Source: Stappia sp. WLB 29
Lineage (GTDB): Bacteria; Pseudomonadota; Alphaproteobacteria; Rhizobiales; Stappiaceae
Direction of reading: 5' to 3'
NCBI RefSeq assembly: GCF_023507705.1
Contig: NZ_JALBGD010000008.1
Coordinates: 124,001-188,000, forward strand
DNA length: 64,000 nt
The notes beneath the pieces are model-generated. The model saw only the letters and a program-made list of their open reading frames with translations, made no database searches and was not told the DNA's origin. Every line of letters starts with the position of its first letter. Position 1 is the stretch's first letter. The position numbers were made by a program, and so were the translations under genes. Shown in pieces: positions 1 through 8,474 of the stretch.

Positions 1-655
1 CGCCTTCGCCGAACAGGAAGTCGCGCACGCCCGACACCTTGTCGGAGCGGGCGCCCTCCAGCATGTGCATCTTGGTGATGTCCTCGTGCCAGCCGCCCAT
101 GCCGGCAAAGTCCCGCATCTTCGCCCAGACCCGGTCGACCGGCGCGGTGATGGTGCTGGAGGTGAACACCTTGGCCGGCCGCAGGCCCTGCCAGCGCTCG
201 GCGCCGTCCGGCGCGCTCGCCCCCGAAAGCTTCTTGGCAAGCGCGGCAAGGCCGGCGGCGAAGACGTCGCGCGAGACGATCTCGGCGAAGCGCCCCGCAT
301 CCTCCGGCTTTTCGTCGAAGGTTGCCCACCACTGGACATAGGTGCGCTCGCCCTTCGTCTCGGGGATCAGCTCCATGCCGGCGACATAGTTCTCCACCGG
401 AAAGGCCGGCGTCTCAAAATTGTAGGTGAAGCTGTAGCGGCTGTCGTCGAGCGACAGCAGCCGCTCGCGCACGAAGGTGCCGTCGGAAAGCGTGAAGGCG
501 CGCACGCAGCCGACCACGTCGGCGGCGAGCCCGTCCTCGATGGCGCTTTCGCGCACGCCCGGGTTCCAGTCCGGCAAGCCGTTGAAGTCGCGCACGCATG
601 CCCAGACCGTCTCCACCGGCGCATCGATCATGGTGCTTGCGAAAGCCCTGGCCAT
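1..655 (-). CDS. Tandem SRPBCC (START/polyketide-cyclase-like) protein, 3' end outside window
   Basis: This reading frame is open from ATG 655 to the left edge (about 218 codons), so the C-terminus is missing. Two copies of an SRPBCC-type N-terminal motif are visible: residues 5-33 (TMIDAPVETVWACVRDFNGL) and again about 160 residues later (STITAPVDRVWAKMRDFAGM). The protein is therefore a duplicated hydrophobic-ligand-binding fold. SRPBCC members bind or modify lipids, aromatics or polyketides, and the exact role cannot be read from the sequence. It lies 15 bp downstream of the TIM-barrel gene on the same strand and is probably the last visible gene of the liv/Tm-1-like operon, which hints at a role in handling the imported compound. 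Confidence 0.75.
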   Translation of the reverse strand, partial: MARAFASTMIDAPVETVWACVRDFNGLPDWNPGVRESAIEDGLAADVVGCVRAFTLSDGTFVRERLLSLDDSRYSFTYNFETPAFPVENYVAGMELIPETKGERTYVQWWATFDEKPEDAGRFAEIVSRDVFAAGLAALAKKLSGASAPDGAERWQGLRPAKVFTSSTITAPVDRVWAKMRDFAGMGGWHEDITKMHMLEGARSDKVSGVRDFLFGEG

Positions 656-670
656 GGATGGTCCTCCCAA

Positions 671-1537
671 TCAGAAGTTGAGTTGCTTGAAGCGCCGGGT
701 CTGGTCGATCAGTGCCGATTCCGCCGGCAACCGCTCCATCGAGCTGGCGCCGTAGAAGCCGTTGCAGCCCGGCGTGTTGCGCAGCACGTATTCGGCGTCC
801 TCCGGGTTGGCGATCGGCCCGCCATGGCACATCACCAGGATGTCCGGACGCACGCTGCGCGCCGCCTGCGCCCAGGCGCCGATGTCGCGCACGCAGTCCT
901 CCAGGGTGCGCGCGGTCTCCGCGCCGATCGAGCCGCCGGTGGTCAGGCCCATATGGGCGACCAGGATGTCGGCGCCGGCCTCGGCCATCGCGATGGCTTC
1001 TTCCGAGGAGAAGACATAGGGCGTCGTCAGCAGGTCCTTTTCGGCGGCCAGCCGGATCATCTCCACCTCGTGGTGGAAGCCCATGCCGGTCTCCTCCAGG
1101 TTCTGGCGGAACATCCCGTCGATCAGCCCGACGGTCGGGAAGTTCTGCACCCCGGCGAAACCGAGCGCCTTCAGCCGGTCGAGGTGGTCGTGCATGATCA
1201 CGAAGGGATCGGTGCCGTTGACGCCGGCCAGCACCGGCGTGTGGTCGACCACCGGCAGCACCTCGCGCGCCATGTCGAGCACGATCTCGTTGGCATTGCC
1301 GTAGGCCAGCACGCCGGCCAGCGAGCCGCGCCCGGCCATGCGATAGCGGCCGGAATTGTAGATGACGATCAGGTCGATGCCGCCGGCCTCTTCGCATTTC
1401 GCCGAAAGGCCGGTGCCGGCGCCGCCGCCGATGATCGGGACCCGGCGCCGGGCCATGTCCTGGAACCGGTCCAGAAGCTCGCGGCGCGTCGGCCGGGCGG
1501 GGCGCGGGGAGGTCTTGGGGGTGGGTGCTTCGTTCAT
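671..1537 (-). CDS. TIM-barrel 'PEP hydrolase-like' protein (partner of Tm-1-like protein)
   Basis: A 288-aa protein of the family annotated as phosphoenolpyruvate hydrolase-like or TIM-barrel signal transduction protein. Visible landmarks are [21 protein letters not shown] near residue 36, the family motif [25 protein letters not shown] and a terminal [17 protein letters not shown] glycine-rich phosphate-site-like segment. ATG 1537 overlaps the stop of the upstream Tm-1-like gene by four bases (ATGA), so the two are translationally coupled. Plant Tm-1 carries both domains in one chain, so the bacterial pair probably forms a complex. The biochemical reaction is not established. Two further genes here (7811-8467 and 8475-10220) share the fold. 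Confidence 0.8.
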   Translation of the reverse strand: MNEAPTPKTSPRPARPTRRELLDRFQDMARRRVPIIGGGAGTGLSAKCEEAGGIDLIVIYNSGRYRMAGRGSLAGVLAYGNANEIVLDMAREVLPVVDHTPVLAGVNGTDPFVIMHDHLDRLKALGFAGVQNFPTVGLIDGMFRQNLEETGMGFHHEVEMIRLAAEKDLLTTPYVFSSEEAIAMAEAGADILVAHMGLTTGGSIGAETARTLEDCVRDIGAWAQAARSVRPDILVMCHGGPIANPEDAEYVLRNTPGCNGFYGASSMERLPAESALIDQTRRFKQLNF

Positions 1538-2736
1538 GACGCGATCTTTCGGAATTCGGCGACCGCCGCATCGGCGAAGGCCGGATCGTTGATGTTGAAG
1601 GGCAGTTCGATCAACTGGCGCTTGGGGGTGGCGATGAAGGTGTCCCGGATGGCGGCGAACAGCGCCGCATCGGCCTCCGGGTCGTGGAAGGGCATGCCGG
1701 GCGCGTCGATGGCCGAGACGCCGCCGAGCGGCAGCAGGAAGCGCACCTCGCCCTCGCAGCGGTTCAGCCGTTCGGCAATCCACCGGCCGATGGCCGCGTT
1801 CTCCTGCGCCGTGGTGCGCATCAACGTCACCTGCGGATTGTGGACATAGAGGTTGCGGTCCCGGTACTTCTCCGGAACCGTTTCCAGCGCGCCGAAATTC
1901 ACCATGTCCACCGCCCCGACCGAGCCGACATAGGGCAGGCGGGTGCGCGCCACCGCGCCGAAGCGGTCCTGCGTGCAGGGAAACACCCCGCCCATCAAAA
2001 GGTCGGGAACCTCGGTCGTGGTGGTGTCGATCATCCCTGCGAGCAGGCCGGACTCCGCCAGCTTCTCCATCGACTGGCCGCCGGTGCCGGTGGCGTGGAA
2101 GACGTAGCACTCGTAGGTGTCGTCCAGTCGCTGGCGCAGCTGGTCGACGCAGGTCGTGGTGACGCCGAACATGGTCATGCCGACGCCCGGCCGGTCGCCG
2201 CTCGCCTTCGGCGCCTGCCACTGCGCCATGCCGGCGGCGGCATGGGCGGCATTGGCGATGATCTGCCGGCTGATGGCGTTGAGCCCGGCGACATCGGTGA
2301 CCGAATACATCATGGCGATGTCGGTCGGTCCGACATAGGGCGCCACATTGCCGGAGGCGACGGTGGAGACCATCAGCTTGGGCACGCCGACCGGCAGCGC
2401 CCGCATCGCCTGCGTCACCAGCGCCGTGTTGCCCGACCCGCCGAGGCCGAGCACCGCGCCGATGTCCTGCCGGGCGGTGAGCCAGACCGTCAGCGCCTCG
2501 GCCATCGCGCCGACGGCCGCGCCCCGGTCGGTGCCGCCGAGCACGGCATCCGCCCCGCCCGGATGCTGCGCGGCGACCTCGCGGGCGGGCACGTCGGCCA
2601 CGTCCGTCTCGCCGCGGGTTCCCACGTCCACCAGCACCGCATCGACACCGGCGGCCCGGATCAGCGACCGCGCATAGGCCAGCTCCTCCGCCTTGGTGTC
2701 GCAGGTGCCGACAACATAGACCGTCCTGCCCATCAA
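1534..2736 (-). CDS. Tm-1-like ATP-binding domain protein (UPF0261)
   Basis: A 400-aa protein starting [19 protein letters not shown], the typical N-terminus of the UPF0261/Tm-1-like family. Further family-like segments are [29 protein letters not shown] and [21 protein letters not shown]. The tomato Tm-1 N-domain has the same fold and binds ATP; the bacterial function is unknown. Two adjacent ATG codons (2736 and 2733) could start the protein. It follows livF by 15 bp, and its stop overlaps the start of the TIM-barrel gene. Coupling to an amino-acid/amide-type ABC transporter suggests it processes or senses the imported solute, but no substrate can be named. Confidence 0.85.
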   Translation of the reverse strand: MMGRTVYVVGTCDTKAEELAYARSLIRAAGVDAVLVDVGTRGETDVADVPAREVAAQHPGGADAVLGGTDRGAAVGAMAEALTVWLTARQDIGAVLGLGGSGNTALVTQAMRALPVGVPKLMVSTVASGNVAPYVGPTDIAMMYSVTDVAGLNAISRQIIANAAHAAAGMAQWQAPKASGDRPGVGMTMFGVTTTCVDQLRQRLDDTYECYVFHATGTGGQSMEKLAESGLLAGMIDTTTTEVPDLLMGGVFPCTQDRFGAVARTRLPYVGSVGAVDMVNFGALETVPEKYRDRNLYVHNPQVTLMRTTAQENAAIGRWIAERLNRCEGEVRFLLPLGGVSAIDAPGMPFHDPEADAALFAAIRDTFIATPKRQLIELPFNINDPAFADAAVAEFRKIAS

Positions 2737-2751
2737 GCTGCCTCCCGCTTC

Positions 2752-3462
2752 TCAGTGTCCATGGCTGACGCCGAGATAGCGGCGCTGGGCGTCGCGGTCG
2801 GCCTCCAGGTCTCGCGCGGGCATGGTCGTGGCGATCCGGCCGGTGACCATGATCGCGACCTGGTCGGAGACCGAGGTCGCAACCCGCATGTTCTGTTCCA
2901 CCAGCAGCACGCCCATGCCTTCCGCGGCGATGGCGCGCAGCGTCTCGATCAGGTGGTCGACGATCACCGGCGCCAGCCCTTCGGAGGGCTCGTCCATGAT
3001 GACGATGCGCGGGTTCATCAGGAGCGCCCGCGAGATCGCCAGCATCTGCTGCTCGCCGCCCGAAAGCTGGTTGCCGCCGTTGCGGCGCCGTTCGGCAAGG
3101 CGCGGGAAGGTCTCGTAGACCCGCTCCACCGTCCAGGCGCCCCTGGTCCGCCCGGCCACCAGCAAGAGGTGCTCGTGCACCGAAAGGGAAGGGAACATCC
3201 GCCGCCCCTGCGGCACCAGGGCGATCCCGCCGCGCGCCACCCGGCTGGGGCCGAGGCCCAGCAGCGGCCGCCCGTCCAGCGTCACCGAGCCTTTCTTTGC
3301 GGCCACCATGCCCATGATCGCGTGGCACAGGGTCGACTTGCCCATGCCGTTGCGCCCGACCAGCGACAGCGGCGCCCGGTCGAGCGACAGCGTCACGCCC
3401 TGCAGGATCACCGCCTGGCCGAAATTCACATGCAGGTCGTCGATCTCCAGACGGCCGCCCAT
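2752..3462 (-). CDS. livF: Branched-chain amino acid-type ABC transporter ATPase LivF
   Basis: A 236-aa ABC ATPase of the HAAT family. Walker A is GRNGMGKST (near residue 36), the signature is LSGGEQQML, and Walker B is [13 protein letters not shown]. Length and the EPSEGLAP ending of Walker B fit LivF rather than LivG. I chose ATG 3462, which overlaps the livG stop (TGATG); the open frame extends further upstream but only antiparallel to livG. It energises uptake together with LivG, LivH and LivM. The solute is unknown, since HAAT systems import amino acids, amides, urea and small aromatics. Confidence 0.9.
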   Translation of the reverse strand: MGGRLEIDDLHVNFGQAVILQGVTLSLDRAPLSLVGRNGMGKSTLCHAIMGMVAAKKGSVTLDGRPLLGLGPSRVARGGIALVPQGRRMFPSLSVHEHLLLVAGRTRGAWTVERVYETFPRLAERRRNGGNQLSGGEQQMLAISRALLMNPRIVIMDEPSEGLAPVIVDHLIETLRAIAAEGMGVLLVEQNMRVATSVSDQVAIMVTGRIATTMPARDLEADRDAQRRYLGVSHGH

Positions 3463-4262
3463 CAGTGTTCGCCTCCAAGATAGATCGCCTGCACCAGCGG
3501 ATCGTCGGCGATGCGGTCGGGCGTGCTTTCCACCACCACCTCGCCGTCCTTCATCACCGTGACCTTGTCCGAGTTGGGCAGGGCGACATCCATGTCGTGC
3601 TCGATCAGGATCAGGGTCAGTTCGCGCGGCAGGTCGCGGATCAACTTGACCAGCTCCGGCCGCTCTGCCGCCGAAAGGCCCGCCGCCGGCTCGTCCAGCA
3701 TCAGGAGCCGCGGATCGGAGGCGAGCGCCATGCCCACCTCCACCTGCCGGCGCTGGCCGTGCGAGATGGAATCGATGCGCGCCCCGGCGATGGTGTCGAC
3801 GCGCACCTGCTCGGCCAGGCGCCGGGCCTTGGCCAGCGCCGGGTCGCCATGCCCCGCCTTCCATAGCGACAGGCGCCCGGGCATCGCCCCGCGCACGGCG
3901 AGATAGAGGTTCTCCAGCACGCTCAGCCCGGTGAACAGCAGCGAGCTCTGGTACGTGCGGCCGATGCCCAGCCGCGCGCGCCTGTGCGGCTGCAGGTGGG
4001 TGATGTCCTCGCCGAACAGCAGGATGCGCCCGGCGGTCGGCGGATGGTCGCCGCAGATCGTGTTGAACAGCGTGGTCTTGCCGGCCCCGTTGGGGCCGAG
4101 GATCGCGCGCCTCTCGCCCGGCGCGATGGTGATCGACACATTGCTGACGGCCTTGAGCGCGCCGAAGCTGCGGGCGACGTTTTCCGTCACCAGGGCAGGG
4201 GTCGCGGCATCCGTCGGCGCCGCCGCCTCCGTCCGGCCCTTGCGTGTCGTCGTGTCCAGCAT
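3462..4262 (-). CDS. livG: Branched-chain amino acid-type ABC transporter ATPase LivG
   Basis: A 266-aa ABC ATPase with Walker [10 protein letters not shown], signature [14 protein letters not shown] (S-H-G-Q instead of LSGGQ, as is common in LivG) and Walker [13 protein letters not shown]. The N-terminal 25 residues are a low-complexity Ala/Thr extension before the domain begins at [17 protein letters not shown]. It pairs with LivF, whose start overlaps its stop by one base. The gap to the binding-protein gene upstream holds a strong hairpin (4295-4323). Confidence 0.9.
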   Translation of the reverse strand: MLDTTTRKGRTEAAAPTDAATPALVTENVARSFGALKAVSNVSITIAPGERRAILGPNGAGKTTLFNTICGDHPPTAGRILLFGEDITHLQPHRRARLGIGRTYQSSLLFTGLSVLENLYLAVRGAMPGRLSLWKAGHGDPALAKARRLAEQVRVDTIAGARIDSISHGQRRQVEVGMALASDPRLLMLDEPAAGLSAAERPELVKLIRDLPRELTLILIEHDMDVALPNSDKVTVMKDGEVVVESTPDRIADDPLVQAIYLGGEH

Positions 4263-4294
4263 CTGGTGTCTTTGCCTGTTGGTCTCGAAAGGGA

Positions 4295-4323
4295 GCCTCC
4301 TCCCGCAGCAGGCGGGAGGAGGC
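4295..4323 (-). promoter_or_regulatory. Intercistronic stem-loop after the binding-protein gene
   Basis: A perfect 12-bp inverted repeat (GCCTCCTCCCGC and its complement) with a 5-nt loop lies between the solute-binding-protein stop and livG. There is no long T-run, so it is not a clear intrinsic terminator. Such hairpins 3' of binding-protein genes commonly stabilise the upstream message or reduce read-through, so the periplasmic protein is made in excess. Confidence 0.6.
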
Positions 4324-4338
4324 AGCTCGGGAGGGGCC

Positions 4339-5604
4339 TCAGTTGGCCGGCGGGCAGTCCGGATTGTCGCGCGAGGGTGCGCCGAGCGCCAGGAACGCCT
4401 CCCGGTCCATGCCCATCGTCTGGGTCACGCCCTCGGTCTTGCCGAAGGCCTCAGTCCGCAGCGTGCCGCCGTCGTCGACGATCCGGGTCAGGAAGATGTC
4501 GGAGATCGCCTGCCGGTTCTCGTCGAGCCGGACATTCGCCCCCATCGGGTTCTTGAACTCGACCTTGGCCAGCGCCTCCTGGAAGGCCTTCTGGCCGTCC
4601 GACAGGTCGCCGTCCACCTCGTCCAGCGCCAGCAGCACCGCCTTGGTGTTGGTGTAGTAGTTGAAGGCATGGATCGAGGGCGAGTCGAAGCCGTCGGGGA
4701 AGCGCTCGCGATAGGCGGCGACCCATTCGACCCACATCGGATCCTCGTTGAGATCGGCGATCGGGCCGGCCGCCAGCATGCCCTCCATCAGCCGCTGGTG
4801 CGGGCCGCGGGCGCTGAGCAGCGTCTGGTCGGCGGTGATCGAGCCGCCGATGATCGGCAGGTCGCCGCCGGCCTCGGCGTACTGCGTCAGGAAGGCGAGG
4901 GCGTCGGTGCCGCCCTGGATCAGCACGATGGCGCCGGCATCGCTCGGGATGTTGGCGATGATCGAGCCGAAGTCGGTGGTGTTGAGCGGCGACCACAGCT
5001 TGGTCACCGCGCCGCCCGCCTCGCAATATTCGAGCATGAAGCCCATCGCCTGCGCATAGGGGAAGGCGTAGTCGGCGGCGACCAGCGCGACGTGTTCGAC
5101 CTTCATGTCGTTGTAGACGTGGTTGCCGAGGCCGGCCATCCACTGGGTGCCTTCCGTGCTGAAGCGGAAGAAGTTCGGCGACGCATCGCGCAAGGTCGTG
5201 TCGGCGGCGCCCGACGAGCCGTTGACGATGGTCTTGCCCTCCAGCGTGCGCGAGTAGTCGCGCAGCGCGATGCCTTCCGCGCCCGACAGCGGGCCGACGA
5301 TGATGTCGACATTGTCCTGCTCGATCAGCTTGCGGGCGCGGGCCAGCGCCACGTCGGCCTGGGCGTTGGAGGATTCGCGGATCCACTCGATCTTCTTGCC
5401 GTCGATCGTGTAGTCGACCTCCTCCAGCGCCATTTCCATGGCGCGGTAGGCGTCCTGGCCGCCGGTGGCGAAGGGGCCCTCCAGCGTGGTGATCGAGCCG
5501 AGCCTGATGACGTCCTGCGCGGCGGCGGCACCGATCCCCGCCAGTGCGAACAGGCCGGCGGCCAGCGCCGTCGCGGTCTTCAGTGCCAGTTTCTTCCTGA
5601 GCAT
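4339..5604 (-). CDS. HAAT-type ABC transporter periplasmic substrate-binding protein
   Basis: A 421-aa protein with a Sec signal peptide (MLRKKLALKTATALAAGLFALAGIGAAAAQ, cleavage probably after AAAQ). The mature start DVIRLGSITTLEGPFATGGQDAYRAMEMAL is typical of LivJ/LivK/AmiC-type type I binding folds. Other family-like segments are DIIVGPLSGAEGIALRDYSR and VNGSSGAADTTLRDASPNFFRFS. It captures the solute for the adjacent permeases LivH/LivM. The ligand cannot be assigned. Located between livM and livG, with hairpins on both sides. Confidence 0.88.
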   Translation of the reverse strand: MLRKKLALKTATALAAGLFALAGIGAAAAQDVIRLGSITTLEGPFATGGQDAYRAMEMALEEVDYTIDGKKIEWIRESSNAQADVALARARKLIEQDNVDIIVGPLSGAEGIALRDYSRTLEGKTIVNGSSGAADTTLRDASPNFFRFSTEGTQWMAGLGNHVYNDMKVEHVALVAADYAFPYAQAMGFMLEYCEAGGAVTKLWSPLNTTDFGSIIANIPSDAGAIVLIQGGTDALAFLTQYAEAGGDLPIIGGSITADQTLLSARGPHQRLMEGMLAAGPIADLNEDPMWVEWVAAYRERFPDGFDSPSIHAFNYYTNTKAVLLALDEVDGDLSDGQKAFQEALAKVEFKNPMGANVRLDENRQAISDIFLTRIVDDGGTLRTEAFGKTEGVTQTMGMDREAFLALGAPSRDNPDCPPAN

Positions 5605-5678
5605 GGTCTTCTCCCCTTGTGGTATTTCCGGCTTGGTCTTCTCGGCCGTTTCTCCTCCGCGGCCGGGCTCCGGTGGTG

Positions 5679-5694
5679 CCGGCCTTGCGGCCGG
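5679..5694 (-). promoter_or_regulatory. Short stem-loop in the livM-binding protein spacer
   Basis: The 132-bp gap 5605-5736 contains no gene. It holds a 6-bp GC-only inverted repeat, CCGGCC and GGCCGG, separated by four bases. A role in processing or in uncoupling expression of permease and binding protein is possible; with such short arms in GC-rich DNA it could also be chance. Confidence 0.3.
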
Positions 5695-5736
5695 TGTCTG
5701 CCTGCGGCGCCGGAGCCGGGCTGCCGCAGGAATTCC

Positions 5737-6738
5737 TCAGTGCGGCGTGCCGCCGTCTCCCGCGTCCTTGCGCTTGCCCCGGCCGGCCAGGCGCTTGCCG
5801 AGCCCCAGCACGCCGTCGGGCGAGGCCACGACGATGCCGAGGAAGACGAGGCCGATCAGCGTGTTGAAGCGGTCGCGGTCGTAGATCGTGGCGGCGAACG
5901 TATCGATCAGCGTGAAGATCACCGCGCCGATGAACGCCCCGACCGGATGCCCCAGCCCGCCGATGACCGACATCACCAGTACGTTGACCGTCGCCGTCAT
6001 GCCGATGGAGCCGGGCGTGATGCCGATATTGTAGAAGGTGATCAGCACGCCGCCGCAGCCGGCGATGAAGCCCGCCATGGCGAAGGCGGCGATCCGGTGG
6101 ACGGCGACGTCGAAGCCGAGCGCCGCCACCCGGCGCGGGTTGTCGCGGATGCCCTGCAGCACCAGGCCGAACGGCGTGCGCACCACATAGAGCACCATGA
6201 GATAGAGCAGCGCGGCGAGCGTCAGCGACACGTAATAGAACACCGTATGGGCGCGGAACGGCTGGCCGAAGAGCTCCGGCCCGACGACATTGCGGATGCC
6301 CTCGTAGCCGTTGAACCAGTCGATGTTGGACTGGGCGAACAGGCTGAAGCCGACCGCCAGCGCCAGGGTGATCATCAGCAGGTAGATGTCGCGGGTGCGG
6401 ATCGCGATCAGCCCGACCACGGCGCCGGCGAGGGTCGCGGCCAGCACGGCCAGCGGCATGGCGAGCCAGTAGCTGACGGCGCTCTGGCTGGCCGGGATCG
6501 CCGTCGGCGCCAGGATCGCCACCGTGTAGCCGGCGATGCCGGCGAGCATCGTCTGGGCCAGCGAGATGAAGCCGCCATAGCTCGCCAGGAAGGTGATCGA
6601 CAGCGCCACGATGCCGTAGATCAGCGAGCGGCCGAGAATGCCGCTCAGCCAGAAGTCGGGCAGCAGCAGCGGCATCGAGACGAGAATCGCCAGCACCAGC
6701 GCGGTGAGGGTCCAGTGGCTGCGGGACATCAGGCTCAT
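5737..6738 (-). CDS. livM: Branched-chain amino acid-type ABC permease LivM
   Basis: A 333-aa multi-pass membrane protein. It begins MSLMSRSHWTLTALVLAILVSMPLLLPDFW and carries the family's SYGGFISLAQTMLAGIAGYTVAI segment, with further hydrophobic segments through about residue 310. The C-terminus is charged (KRLAGRGKRKDAGDGG). ATG 6738 overlaps the livH stop (ATGA), which fixes the start; the longer open frame upstream runs antiparallel to other genes. It forms the transmembrane channel with LivH. Confidence 0.9.
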   Translation of the reverse strand: MSLMSRSHWTLTALVLAILVSMPLLLPDFWLSGILGRSLIYGIVALSITFLASYGGFISLAQTMLAGIAGYTVAILAPTAIPASQSAVSYWLAMPLAVLAATLAGAVVGLIAIRTRDIYLLMITLALAVGFSLFAQSNIDWFNGYEGIRNVVGPELFGQPFRAHTVFYYVSLTLAALLYLMVLYVVRTPFGLVLQGIRDNPRRVAALGFDVAVHRIAAFAMAGFIAGCGGVLITFYNIGITPGSIGMTATVNVLVMSVIGGLGHPVGAFIGAVIFTLIDTFAATIYDRDRFNTLIGLVFLGIVVASPDGVLGLGKRLAGRGKRKDAGDGGTPH

Positions 6739-7628
6739 CGGCCGGTCCTCCCGAGCAGGCCCTGCGGGCGGACCGCCAGCACGGCGACCATGATCGCGAA
6801 GGTCAGGATGACCGAATAGGTCGGAAACAGCGCCTGGCCCCATTGCTCGGCGACGCCGATCAGGATCGCGCCGATGGCCGTGCCGCCGATGGAACCCATG
6901 CCGCCGACGATCACCACGACCAGCGAGGTCAGCAGGAACTTGACGTCGACCCCGAGCGCGACCGGCTGGGCGGTGGCGCCGATGACGCCGCCGAGGCCCG
7001 CGAGCCCCGCGCCGAGCGCGAAGGTCGCCACCGCGATCAGCGGCACGTTGACGCCGCAGGCGGCCAGCATCTGCCGGTCGTCGACGCCGGCCCGCACCAT
7101 GATGCCGAGCCGCGTCTTGTTGAGCAGCAGCCACAGCCCGACGCCGACGGCCAGCGCAAGGCCGATCTGGAACAGGCGGAAGGTCGAGTAGCGGCCGATC
7201 ACCGGCACCGGCGTCGGGCCGAACAGCGCGTCGGGCGCGAAGAACTGGAACGGATTGCCGCCGAAATGCGCCAGCAACTGGTCGGCTATGATGATCGACA
7301 GGCCGATGGTCACCAGCGCCTGCCGCAGTTCCTGTCCCTGCATCCAGCCGAGGAACACGACCTGCATGACGACGCCGGCCACCGCTGCGGCGGCGACGCC
7401 GGCCAGCAGCCCGGCATACCAGGCATAGCCGGCCGTGGCGTTGGAGGCGTAGAGGCTGTCGAAGACGGCGAACCCGACATAGGCGCCGATCATGTAGAGC
7501 GAGCCATGCGCCATGTTTACCGTGCGCATCAGGCCGAATATCAGAGAGAAACCGCTGGCGACGATGAAGTAGAGAGCGGCCAGCGTCAGGCCGTTCAACG
7601 TCACCGTGATCATGAACTGAAGCGACAA
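6735..7628 (-). CDS. livH: Branched-chain amino acid-type ABC permease LivH
   Basis: A membrane permease with the LivH hallmarks LIFGLMRTVNMAHGSLYMIGAYVGF near the N-terminus and GVDDRQMLAACGVN in the large cytoplasmic loop. I chose TTG 7628 because a GGGAGGG Shine-Dalgarno lies a few bases before it (protein starts LSLQFMITVTLNGL, 297 aa). ATG 7613, five codons later, is the alternative. It is the first gene of the minus-strand liv operon; the AT-rich segment 7629-7810 upstream must hold the promoter. Confidence 0.87.
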   Translation of the reverse strand: MSLQFMITVTLNGLTLAALYFIVASGFSLIFGLMRTVNMAHGSLYMIGAYVGFAVFDSLYASNATAGYAWYAGLLAGVAAAAVAGVVMQVVFLGWMQGQELRQALVTIGLSIIIADQLLAHFGGNPFQFFAPDALFGPTPVPVIGRYSTFRLFQIGLALAVGVGLWLLLNKTRLGIMVRAGVDDRQMLAACGVNVPLIAVATFALGAGLAGLGGVIGATAQPVALGVDVKFLLTSLVVVIVGGMGSIGGTAIGAILIGVAEQWGQALFPTYSVILTFAIMVAVLAVRPQGLLGRTGR

Positions 7629-7810
7629 AAATCCCTCCCGCGCGAAAGATCGTCGATCTTCCGCCCAAAGTTTTTGTTTCTTGTGAGGGAAAGTTCCGGC
7701 TCCTCCCAAAACCTCCCGTTCTGCCGAGGATATTTACAAGAGAGGAAGATCCGTGCCAGAAGCATATTTCGATGATTTTGGGTAAGAATGGGTAAGATGG
7801 GTCAGCGATC
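7629..7810. promoter_or_regulatory. Divergent promoter region, liv operon / TIM-barrel homologue
   Basis: The 182-bp AT-rich gap separates livH (minus) from the 7811 gene (plus). Near the plus-strand gene is a short direct repeat, GGGTAAGA, twice within 20 bp (about 7780-7797), a possible activator or operator half-site. I could not define -35/-10 elements confidently. The TIM-barrel/AAA/Fis regulator encoded at 8475-10220 is the natural candidate to act here. Confidence 0.45.
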
Positions 7811-8467
7811 ATGCCGTTGAAACTGCCGATCCTGGCCCGCCCGCCGGCCGGGGCGTTAGAGGGAGACGTCCTGCTCGCGCCCTTCATGGACGAGGTCGCG
7901 CCGGCCCATCGCGAGCTTGCCGGCGTCCTGCCGGTGGGCGACGTCAATGCCGCCATGCTGGAGGTGCTGCGGCCAGGGGCCCCGGCGCCTCGGGGCGGGC
8001 GGACGATTGCCGGCCTGATGCTGGTCGATCCGTTCCTGCGCCTGCGCGACATGACGCTGGCACTGTCCGCCGCCGGTGTCACCGCGGTCGCCAACTATCC
8101 GACGGTACAGCTCATCGACGGCGAGACGGCGCGCGTCTTCGACAGCGCCGGGGCGGGCGTCGCGCGCGAGATCGCGGTGCTGGCCGCCTTCGCCGAGGCC
8201 GGCTTCGAGACCGTCGCCTTCGCCGCCTCGCTCGACAGCGCCCGCGCCATGCTGCGCCACGGCCCTTCGCGGCTGGTGCTGCATCCGGGTCTCGCGCTTG
8301 CCGACTGGCGCGAGCGGGCCGCCTCCAGCCTTGCCATCGCCCACATGATCCCGACCTTGCGCGACCAGTGCGACACGCCGCTTCTGGTCTATCGCCCGCA
8401 TGGCTTCGGCAACGAGCTCGACCAGGCGGAGGCGCTGGCCGACGGGCTTGCCTGGAACGCCGACTGA
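7811..8467 (+). CDS. Short divergent TIM-barrel (PEP hydrolase-like) homologue
   Basis: A 218-aa protein with a recognisable fragment of the TIM-barrel family: GVTAVANYPTVQLIDGETARVFDSAGAGVAREIAVLAAF matches [16 protein letters not shown]... in the 671-1537 gene and GYHGIANFPTSIHYDG in the regulator. It lacks the NxGRYRxxG segment and the N-terminal glycine-rich loop of those two, so it may be a non-catalytic binding protein rather than an enzyme. It is divergent from livH and ends 8 bp before the convergent regulator. It could be a reduced sensor or an immature pathway enzyme; function unknown. Confidence 0.7.
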   Translation: MPLKLPILARPPAGALEGDVLLAPFMDEVAPAHRELAGVLPVGDVNAAMLEVLRPGAPAPRGGRTIAGLMLVDPFLRLRDMTLALSAAGVTAVANYPTVQLIDGETARVFDSAGAGVAREIAVLAAFAEAGFETVAFAASLDSARAMLRHGPSRLVLHPGLALADWRERAASSLAIAHMIPTLRDQCDTPLLVYRPHGFGNELDQAEALADGLAWNAD

Positions 8468-8474
8468 GCGGTTC

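Noticed and set aside
5679-5694. Intrinsic terminator between livM and the binding-protein gene
   Set aside because: Stem is only 6 bp with no T-run, and the genes clearly belong to one transporter.
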